DNA of 64,000 nucleotides, taken from Channallabes apus. Its lineage: Eukaryota > Chordata > Actinopteri > Siluriformes > Clariidae. Where the stretch lies: the NCBI GenBank assembly GCA_030522415.1, contig CM060131.1, forward strand, positions 6,001,203 through 6,065,202, read 5' to 3'. A program made the position numbers and the translations under genes. The notes under the pieces were generated by a model that was given only the letters and a program-made list of their open reading frames with translations, was not told where the DNA came from and made no database searches. Positions 13,011 to 22,400 of this stretch are shown here, piece after piece (positions within the stretch are counted from its first letter, which is position 1; every line of letters begins with the position of its first letter).

Positions 13011-13268
13011 ATTATTTTCTTTAAGAAAACACAGTCTTTCATTCATTACAAAAATGCTAATACTGTACATTGACATATTTCAATTAAAAGTCTTTTTCTC
13101 ACATTGGCCCAAAACATTTTAAAGTACTAAAGCTAATGTGGATAACATGTAAGGGAAAACAATACCCTTAGCTTTCTTTAACCTGCAGGCCATAAGCACA
13201 AGTCTACCATTATAAGTGAGTATCTTAAACAAGCTTGTTAATGTGGTTTCTAACACTGTGGTACAACC

Positions 13269-13436
13269 AGCAAGATAAAGTATACAGTATCTACTCAAAA
13301 TCTCAACATAAAACTTACTTACAGTAGGATGAACGGTCCGGCAGTGTTATGCCAACATATTCAGCAAAAGATGCTGATATGTGCAACCTTAGTAAGATTC
13401 ATATTAAGATTTTGAGTAGATAACATTTATCTTGCT
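13269..13436. repeat. Short hairpin / MITE-like inverted repeat
   Basis: The left arm runs AGCAAGATAAAG...CTACTCAAAATCT...CTTACT and the right arm is its mirror, AGTAAG...AGATTTTGAGTAG...TTTATCTTGCT. The arms are about 55 and 45 bp. The loop holds a smaller hairpin (ACATATTCAGCA / TGCTGATATGT). Confidence 0.6.
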
Positions 13437-13591
13437 AGAAGAACTCAAGATCAGATTACTGATTTATTGGAGTACAGTATCATTTATAATACCTGATATA
13501 AGGATAGTCATTATTCAAATTTAAAAATAAATAATTTGTGTAAATTCTATATATATATTATTTTGACAACTTTCTGGAATTATTTAAATTC

Positions 13592-13895
13592 AAGGTGACA
13601 TGGTGGTGCAGTGTGTAGCAATGTGGTCTCAAAGCTCCATTGTCCCTGGTTAGGACCTGAGCTCACGTTACTACCTTTGAGGAGGTTCTGTGCATTATCT
13701 TGCACTGTCTATCTGGTTCCTCTGGGTTTTTTGGTTTCTCCCAACTCCAAAAATCAAATAGTTGAATTGGCTGTACAAAATAGTCTCTAGTGTGTGCATG
13801 ATGCCCTGTCCCATCTGGGGTGTATTGTCACCGTATATCCAGTGTTCCTCTGACCCTGATCAGGCTAAAGCAATTAGTAAAGTTAATGAATTCAA
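13592..13895 (+). mobile_element. Degenerate tRNA-derived SINE
   Basis: ACATGGTGGTGCAGTGTGTAGCA, TCTGGGTTTTTTGGTTTCTCCCA and GATGCCCTGTCCCATCTGGGGTGTATT follow the SINE layout seen at 10912 and 33390. It is diverged. Confidence 0.5.
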
Positions 13896-13899
13896 TAAA

Positions 13900-15280
13900 A
13901 AAAAAATAAAGCTTTGTTTATAACAAATTGTATAACTTTGGCAACCAAAGATTTTGTAATGATTTGGGAATACAGAATGCTAAACTGGAGCCTATATGCT
14001 TGTCACACATTAGTTAGCCTCTAGGCTTCAGTTGAAGAAGAAAATTTTTTACACTAAACTTTGTGTGCATTTCAACTATATTTTGTGGTAAAAAATGTTT
14101 GGGAGGAACAGTATGGTCCCACCATCATATTGTACATGCAGTATAGCCTCTAGTACTCTCCATTTTAATTTCTTGGTTATCACTTTGCTCTCTATTCTTT
14201 CTTTTCTCTAGCCCTTGCACTTCATTTTGATTTTATTATTGGAGCCGAAATTTCTCTCCTGCTGGTTCCAATATCACCAATCCATCTCTTGATCAACTGC
14301 GTCTATCTGAAAGTCTCCAGTGTGTCACCCTTGGGGGGGAAGGAGGGGGGGAGGGCAAATAAACCTGAATCCTAGATCACAGTGCCTTTCATGCTTGTCT
14401 GCTCTCTGTGTTCTTCATATTTCTCTCTCATAATCGCTCTTTCATACCTGTGGTTCGCAAAAATGATCTCTCTTGACCCCTTCTCTGTTGGTGTGTTTAA
14501 AAGTGCTTCTTTTTGAACTTGCTATGTTAATTTTAACATTTATTTTTAACATTGAATTTTAACATTATTTTAATCTTTTGACACAAATATTCATTAAAAT
14601 TCAATCAGTACTCAAGTCATATTGATTAATTTTTAAGTACCAAACCATTATTTGAGTCTGAAAATTTATCATGGGTACTAGGTAACAATTTTTGTCATTT
14701 TACTTTTGTTATATTTTTGTCAATAGCTTCAGCGGAAATTGTGTGTGGTTTTGTTTGGTCTGTAGAGTTGTAGAAATGATTGGATAACAATTCAAGTATT
14801 CTTCCTTTGAATTGTGCAGTAGCTTGCACTGGCCATACACTGACCACAGACCATAAAAATTGTGTCATCTACCTACACCTGACATGGTACAATAGTGTAA
14901 CAAAACTGTATTTTAAAAAATAAACTGTTGATCACATATAAACATCACCTTGTATGTAAATTATTTGTTGTAATATCCCAGGTTGTTAGACTGTACAGTA
15001 ATTCTTGTACTTAATCAAAATTAAGTATCTGTACTACAGTACAGTTTTTACTGTATATATATTAGAATTTGCAGATACTAAACTATACAAAAATATTAAC
15101 TAAACTGAAGAATGTATAAACTGAATTTAACTGAAGGAAGAAAACTGTAACTCAAAACTGCATAAAAACTGTGCCTGAACTGTACAGAAAGAGTACAGTA
15201 CCTAAACTGTCTGAACACTGTAACTGTACTGTATGAACTACAACATTAGAAAAACTGTACTTGAAATATAAGTAATTTTA
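13900..15280. other. Intergenic DNA; G-run and CTGTA-rich stretch
   Basis: A G-rich tract lies at 14332-14355. Between about 14980 and 15260 the words CTGTAC, AACTGTA and ACAGTA recur irregularly. No genes are seen. Confidence 0.5.
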
Positions 15281-15570
15281 GACTATTACAGGGCATTTTC
15301 CCACAAAATATAGCTGAATTGTATTGTGCAGGAAAACTGTTATACCTCCCCAAGGTGGAATTTAATGTTTTATAATCAAGGAAACAGAGCCATAGCCCGA
15401 TGATGAGGCACTGTGCTAATCCTATCTCAGTTTATATGGAAGAGATAACAAAATAGCAGATCAGACAAAGTAAGAAAGGTAATCCTATCCCTTCCCTTCT
15501 ATTTTTTGGATTCATCTAATCAGGTTTCATTTCAAATCCTTGCAAAAAAGGGAGTTAAAGTTAAAATATT

Positions 15571-15574
<4 letters not shown>

Positions 15575-15621
<47 letters not shown>
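15575..15621. repeat. (CT)n microsatellite
   Basis: An uninterrupted CT tract of 47 bases. Confidence 0.95.
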
Positions 15622-15624
<3 letters not shown>

Positions 15625-16065
15625 CACAGTAGGTGAGTAAGTAAGAGAATACTTAACATTTGGACTGGACTGTATATCATTACTGTACATAAATAATGAC
15701 CAGCGCACTTGCCTTTAATTAAATGTATTAATTAATTATTTTTTAGTTAGTGATTTTAAATAGAACTAATATAATATATAAAAATGACATATACTAAATA
15801 TGCTACATACTGTATACTAAAAATAGGCTGAGGCAATAAGATAAAATTCATCTCTTGCCCAATGAATGGGGAATGAGCTATCAGTAAGACATAGTAGGTG
15901 GATAAGGGCTTTTCCTACCAGGGAAATTTATAAATGTACAAAGATGGATTGCATGTCATGAGTGTTTTAATGTATTTTGGTAATGGATTATTTATCTTGA
16001 GGAAAGACTTTTTATCATCTTGAAAGTGAGAATATAGCTTCAATCTCATTCATCCAACTGGTAGT

Positions 16066-16066
<1 letters not shown>

Positions 16067-16134
<68 letters not shown>
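16067..16134. repeat. (CA)n microsatellite
   Basis: An uninterrupted CA tract of about 68 bases. Confidence 0.95.
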
Positions 16135-16136
<2 letters not shown>

Positions 16137-16369
16137 CCATTGAATGGCTCCACAGGGCCTCTGGGGGATTGCTGAAGTTTCTGCTACTAGGACATTAGCA
16201 GTAGATCCTTTGGGTACTTTGGAATGTGGGGTAGTGTCTCTGTGAATCTGACTTCTTTGTCTGGCATATCCCATGTGTGCTTGATTGCATTGGGAACTGG
16301 GGAGTTGGGTAGTTGAGTTGGTGGCCTTTGCCAACTGGACCGCATGTATGCACTGATCTGTACAACTGT

Positions 16370-17145
16370 ACTCATACTCCAGTACACCTATACCGAATGG
16401 CAACTACGCTAATTCTCCCCATCTGTCCTGTATTTCTCTACCCATCCCGAGGCATCGGGAGATTTTGCCAGCTTCAGTAGACAAAGGCCGACCCTGCGAG
16501 GTTCCTGAGGCATCCAGAGAAGGACCAGCTCCAACTGGATTCAGCTTTATGATGGTTGGAGCTACACATGCTGCTCCTGTGCTTCCAGTGATCCAGACCT
16601 CATCTGCCCTCTGCACCTACTGACTCGTCCCTATGCTGAACTGGTCTTCATGACAATTTAAATAATTTCTGTCATATTGAATTTTCACCTGCACAACACA
16701 CAAGATGTTATATCATTTCTATCTGTTATCGCCCAAATGAGGATGGGTTCCCTGTTGAGTCTGGTTCCTCTCAAGGTTTCTTCCTAATGCCATCTCAGGG
16801 AGTTTTTCCTTGCCACCGTCGCCGTCACCCTTGGCTTGCTCATCAGAGACATTTCATTCATTCATCTCATTATTATCTGCACATTTTTCTCACACATCCA
16901 CACTTCCAATTATTTTCTTTTCTATAATTATTATTATTATTTGTTTTTATTTATTTATTTTCTATTATAATTTTATTTATTTACTTATTACTTTATATAT
17001 AATTATTCTATATATATATATAAAATGTTTTTTTTTTTTTTTTTTTTTTTTGTTAAATTTCTTAAATTTTTGTGAAGCTGCTTTGAGACAATGACCATTG
17101 TTAAAAGCGCTATATAAATAAAATTGAATTGAATTGAATTGAACT
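16370..17145 (+). mobile_element. 5'-truncated L2 LINE, 3' UTR only
   Basis: Inverted match of the whole 50690-51375 segment: CTCATACTCCAGTACACCTA at the left, AGGCATCGGGAGATTTTGCC, GGAGCTACACATGCTGCTCC, TGCCACCGTCGCCGTCACCC, then GAGACAATGACCATTGTTAA, GCGCTATATAAATAAAATTG and a (TTGAA)n-type tail at 17122-17142. It ends with the family's target-primed 3' repeat. Confidence 0.85.
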
Positions 17146-17807
17146 GATCTGAGCTAAGTTGTGGTGGACTGGGTGTTCTGGTACCTTTCTATACATACTG
17201 TAAACTAGAAATCATTTGCGTGATAGTCAACAGAGAGAACACAAATTAGTTGCATCTATAACTGTGATTTAGGCAAAAACCATTAGGCAAAATTTTTTTT
17301 AATATAATCTAATTTGTTGAAGTTACCAATTGTTTGATGGACTTGGGTCCAAAACTGTTCTCCACGTTTTAAGTCATAAAACTATTAAAGTGACTGGAGA
17401 CATAAACCTTGTCAGCAAAACCTGAATTTATCTATACAGTCCAAGTCCAATTGGAAATGTCCGCAGATGTCACATACGTTTATAAGCAGGCCATATGTTA
17501 CCAGTCTCAGCATCAGAGCATCAGGACGGATCAGGCAGGTTCAGAGGGCAGAAGGGATCGGGATCACAGCTAATTCCTTATAGGTGAGTCCCACAGCATA
17601 CTGAAAAATGTAATCTTTTGGCTTGAAATTGACATTCTAGTTCAGTTACTGTTTGTTACAACAGTATTTACATTTCTTCAACAAAGAAACTTTGATTCTT
17701 TATGAGCGGTTAACAAGGTGAGAACAGAGTATGCTAAGTATAAGTAGAAGATATGTCTCTAACTGGAAATGTGACATTTCCAGTTTGATATATATAAACT
17801 AGAGCAA

Positions 17808-17812
<5 letters not shown>

Positions 17813-17888
<76 letters not shown>
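17813..17888. repeat. (TA)n microsatellite
   Basis: A 76-base TA tract next to the right arm of the large inverted repeat. Confidence 0.95.
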
Positions 17889-17892
<4 letters not shown>

Positions 17893-18854
17893 TATAAAGA
17901 AAAAACTCTCATTTTCCATTCTGAGTTCTTGCAAGGATTTGGAATGAGACCTGATTTAGAGGAACCCAAAATAGAAGAGAAGGGATAGGATTAACTTTGT
18001 TACTTTGCCTGCTGTCTGCTATTTTGTTATCTCTTTCATATAAACTGAGATAGGATTAGCACAGTGTCTCCTCATCAGGCTATGGCTCTGTTCCCTTGAT
18101 TATAAAACATTAAATTCCACCTTGGGGAGGTATAACAGTTTTCCTACACAGGAAAATGCAGCTATATTTCGTGGAAAATGCCCTGTAATATTTGGAAAAG
18201 TCCAGAATCCCTTTCCTTGTCTCCAGCACAATGTTTGCAGCAGCAGTGGATTTTTAATTAGATACAAACTTCAATAATATGGCTTATTGTTGTCTGGGGA
18301 AATTAGTAACACCTAATTATGGCTCATTTGTGCATGTTCACATCAGCATACAAAAGCAACACTGCTAGCATCCAGTTCTTATTAGAAAAACACGAAGGTG
18401 GAAGTGTGAGAACAAGTCTTTGGCCCACGTGTTAAGTCCCTCTTGATTTTATTTCAAAGTAAGCTTTTTGCATAACTTATAACATTCTTTGCCCTCTCTT
18501 ATCAACAATGCCCTTCCATGTGGAGAACTGCCCTTCATTTGACGTATTGTGTTTTCCACATCATTTTGGTAGAAGTCTGATTACCAGACTGTGATAGCTT
18601 CTGATATTAAATTTTATTAAGCATTTAAATGTATTATATTGCAGGTTTATTATATTCCACTATTTTGCATGTAACTACAACTGCACTGTAATTTTCAGAT
18701 GTAGAATAAAAGTTTCTTATTAATTGAATAAAACATGCTTGAACAGTTTACTTACACATCGGATACATTATCAAATAAGTTCTCATTTAGTTAACATGTA
18801 ACTGAATTAGAAAATCTATACTCTGTATGAACTAATGAGAAGCGGTTCCTATCA

Positions 18855-18863
18855 GCCAATCAG
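18855..18863 (+). promoter_or_regulatory. CCAAT box (GCCAATCAG) upstream of zbbx
   Basis: GCCAATCAG matches the NF-Y consensus core CCAAT. It lies 65 bp upstream of the X-box and no TATA box is seen, as expected for a housekeeping-like or ciliary promoter. Confidence 0.5.
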
Positions 18864-18903
18864 GAATTAGTTGTTCTTCACGTAGCGGAAATATCGTGGC
18901 TAT

Positions 18904-18911
18904 TCTCGCGA
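18904..18911 (+). promoter_or_regulatory. TCTCGCGA core promoter motif
   Basis: TCTCGCGA is eight bases of the vertebrate TCTCGCGAGA core element. It lies between the CCAAT box and the X-box in an otherwise CpG-poor region, which makes a promoter role plausible. Confidence 0.45.
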
Positions 18912-18919
18912 TAGCTGCT

Positions 18920-18933
18920 GTTACCATAGTGAC
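18920..18933 (+). promoter_or_regulatory. RFX X-box of the zbbx promoter
   Basis: GTTACCATAGTGAC matches the ciliary X-box consensus RYYNYYWWRRNRAC at all 14 positions and differs from the optimal vertebrate GTTRCCATRGYAAC at one base. RFX factors bind this site in promoters of ciliary genes. It lies 430 bp upstream of the zbbx ATG and about 100 bp before the exon 1 donor. Function is inferred. Confidence 0.6.
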
Positions 18934-18934
18934 G

Positions 18935-19035
18935 CAACTACACAGGAAATCGAGGCGTCAACTAGGTTGGAAATGAACTCGCTAAAAAAAAGCAATAGGT
19001 TTTATCTAAGTTGTATTTCTTCTCACGTTTTTCAG
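18935..19035 (+). other. zbbx: zbbx exon 1 (5' untranslated), approximate start
   Basis: A non-coding first exon is inferred between the promoter motifs and the donor TTTTTCAG|GTATGG at 19035/19036. It would join exon 2 at the acceptor TTTTTAAG|GGG (exon from 19329). The 5' end is not visible in the sequence; it is placed just after the X-box. The exon holds an upstream ATG (18973) that would read 21 codons and then, after splicing to exon 2, end at a TAA at 19338-19340, ten bases before the main ATG. Confidence 0.45.
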
Positions 19036-19252
19036 GTATGGCAAGTCTTTTAATGGTATGCGTGCGACGTTGGATATCATGTTAAATGTAGGGCGCTAAC
19101 TTAAAGCTAAAACCTAAACGAGAGTTAAGTAATTAAAGTTACATTATTTTCAGGATTTATAGAGAGGTCCGGTTTTGTATTTGTTATTTATATTTTAATT
19201 TGGATATAGTGTGATATTTTATGTTGCACTGTACTGTTAAATTGCATTGCGC

Positions 19253-19253
<1 letters not shown>

Positions 19254-19291
<38 letters not shown>
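19254..19291. repeat. (TTA)n microsatellite in zbbx intron 1
   Basis: About twelve TTA units 60 bp before the coding start. Confidence 0.95.
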
Positions 19292-19349
19292 GATAGTCAC
19301 TTTTACAATGTTTATTTACATTTTTAAGGGGAAAGCCTAATCAACAACC

Positions 19350-19408
19350 ATGAATTTGAACAACTTTGTGGTTCTGCCCAAGTCCAAATCAGTAAAGCTG
19401 AATGCCAG
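19350..19408 (+). CDS. zbbx: zbbx coding exon 2
   Basis: Encodes residues 1-19 plus two bases. The ATG sits in a good context (AACAACCATGA) and opens the conserved [17 protein letters not shown] start. The donor is AATGCCAG|GTTGGA. Phase 2 at the end matches the next exon. Confidence 0.85.
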
Positions 19409-22400
19409 GTTGGATATTTTTTCCACTTTGTAATTTCTGGTTATGTTTTTACATCTTTATTAGTGCAAATGATTTATTGAGCCAGCTGTGTTAATCATGC
19501 CGATGTTAATCTTTGGATTTGTCAGATAGATCTTCATCTTACTCTTCCAAATTAGCATGAATGAATTTGTCAGATGTGAAGTGTATCCTCCCAAGCCTGC
19601 CTGATACATTGCTCCTGTAATTAGGATTTCATACGTGTAAAGTGTGTTGTGTGCTTTACAGGAATTTGCGTGAGCTACGTATGGAGACGGCGCAACTCAG
19701 CCAGGACAACAAAGAAATGGAGATTCGCCTGCAGCAACTCAAAGAGGTTATGAGCAATGAGAAAGAGGAGAGAGAGTGAGTGACACACACATAGACAGTA
19801 GAGGAAGGGAGCGGGAAAGAGGAGTATTTGCTTTACTTTTTATAGACACTACAATATATCTACTACATCAGGGATCAAACATACGTTATTATATCTCGAT
19901 GTATACAATAGCACTTTAAAACAGAGGCACATTATTGCAGAGATTTATTAGACAATGAGTATGCCTAGTGGTTCCTCTGATATACTTTCATTGCAGCTAG
20001 TCATGGACCTCTTGCTGCCCACTCACTAATATAGCTGGTTGTCATTACATTTTCTAAGTACACCACAATGTTGGGCCATCTCAGAAATGGCAACAAAAAC
20101 TTTAGGTTCAAGTGGACTGCCTCAGGTGCTGCTGAGTGCCTCAGGTGATGCTGAGTCCTTGCATTGTTTCACTGAACAGGTGTTGCGTGAAAGAGTGTGT
20201 TTTAAAGTTAACTCACTAGCCAACCCTAGCCATAGAGCCTGTTACTGGTACCTGCTGGATGGTACTAGACCATCTAGATGTGTCTCATATGTGGCTTATG
20301 TGTGCGCAATGAGAAAATAATAAAAGGGAAAATTGACTGTGTGATGCTGTACAAAGCCACATAGTGTGGAAGATGCGTGATCATATATTACAACGTGTTC
20401 CTTTATTTTTTACATTTTGTTTATTTTAATGAAGAATGCAGGAAATTACAATAGGTAGTGTTTGTGCCACACATTTCCCTTGGTTTGTGTGTTGATTTTG
20501 AGCTTCTGTTTGTTCCCGTTGTCTCCATGTGGGATTTCTTTTGGTATTCTTCTCAGCTCCCATAAACATCTTCCCCCTTGAGATCCTTTGCTAGGCCTTT
20601 CGGCAGAGTCCTTCAGTTGCTGCATGCTTGTGTGTCTTTCTTTCTTCAGTTTCGTTTTTTTTTTTTTTTTTTAAAGTAAAACCCATGCTCAATCATGCTG
20701 AGGTCAGGTGACTGACTTGGCCCTTTAACAAATAATAATTTTTTTGGACGTTGCTTTTGTGGTTCGTCAATAAGTTAAAGTGCAGTTTTATCAGTTTTAC
20801 AGCAGTTGACTAAAACTAAACAGAAAGAATTAAATGGGAATACATTTATCCTGTTACTTTTAATCTGCAGCCACATTATCACCAAACACCAGTGACCAAG
20901 TTCCACTGGAAGCTGTACATAACTATTAGATTAGATTCAACTTTGTTACTGCACACTGCACAAGGCAACGAAATACAGTTGGCATCTAACCAGAAGTGCA
21001 TTTTCACAGTGCAGAAGAATTTGCATATATAAACGGTATATAGTGAGGTAGATAAATTACAATGGGTGCAAAAGAGCAAATGATTATAGAACGAAGGCAT
21101 TGCATACCATGATAAAGAATTTGCATATGTAAACATTATACAGTGAGGGAGGTAAATACAATGAGTGCAAATCAGCATGAATTATACGTGGGCGTTATAA
21201 GGAAGATATTGTATACTATATGTTAGGTTTAAAATGCAGAAGAAGTTTGTCCGAGCTAAGTTTTAATCTAAGAGTAGAAGAGTTATAGGTTGTTGTGTCC
21301 GCTGCACCTTGATACACTTACCGGTCCGGGCCCGATCGACCGGGAGAGACAAACACACACACACGCAGGCATGATGTCTGAAGATCTCTGTTTATTCTCA
21401 GCAAAGGGAGCACATTTAAATGGTGCTACGTCCCGAACATCAAAAGAACCAGTCATTAATATGTCAGTCATAGAGGGACCCGGAGACAGACAGGTGTGAG
21501 GAGATACATTTGCATTCTCCTGATTAAACAAAAGGGTTCTAGCAGACAAGAGCCATTTGGATGTATCCTCGTCTAGATACAGGATATAGAAGGTGTTACC
21601 ACAGAAGGCATGAGGAAGCACAGTGAGGGGTCTGTTCTCAAGGCACAGGAATCTTCTAATTAGATTACAGTGTCTTACAATATAAACCTATAAAAATAAA
21701 ACCTTACACTATGATAAAGAATTTGCATGTAATCAGTATACAGAGAAAGAGTTATGTACAATATGTGCAATGATTTCGGTGTACAGTATACAATGAGAGA
21801 TATTGTATACAATGATAAATTATTTGCATATGCATGCTGTATGTAAACTGTACACAGAAAGGGTTATATACAGAAAGAATTATATACAGAAATGCTTATA
21901 TACACTGAGTGCAAAGAAGAAAGATATATGGCATGATAAAATATTATGCATATGAAAATATACACAGAGAAAGTTTATGTACAATGAATGCAATGGTTAT
22001 AGATGAAGAAACATATTGTATACGAGGTTGTGGTATTGCAGTAGACAAGGTTGTATACAATATAAGGTAATTTTATACAATATATATGTGCAACAGTTAT
22101 TGCAGTCCAGTGTTCAGTTTATGATCAGTAGTGAGAGCAGCAATTTTGGTAGTGCAAGGTAATGTAATGTATCCAGTCAATGTGTATGTGCTCGGGTGGA
22201 GGCAGAGTTCAGCAAGGAAACAGCTGTGGGGAAAAAGCTGTTCTTGATCCTGTTTTTTTTTTTATCCGGGGACTCCTGTAGTGCCTCCCAGAAGGCAGGA
22301 GGGCAAAGAGCGTATGAGCAGGGTGCGAGAAGTCCTTTGTGATATTGTGTGCTCTGCTGAGACACCACTTCCTGTAAATGTTCTCAAACTTAGGAAGTGA

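Larger units (their letters stand above)
15284..18191. repeat. Large inverted repeat (arms 15284-15548 and 17925-18191)
   Basis: The arms are about 265 bp, imperfect mirrors. Landmarks are TATTACAGGGCATTTTCC / GGAAAATGCCCTGTAATA, AACTGTTATACCTCCCCAAG / CTTGGGGAGGTATAACAGTT, and GGTAATCCTATCCCTTC / GAAGGGATAGGATTAACTTT. They enclose 2.4 kb with CT, CA and TA tracts and an L2 tail. This may be the ends of an old DNA transposon or an inverted duplication. Confidence 0.8.

Noticed and set aside
16810..17094. 94-codon open frame rich in Ile, Tyr and Phe
   Set aside because: It covers the AT-rich part and poly-T of an L2 3' UTR; not a membrane protein.
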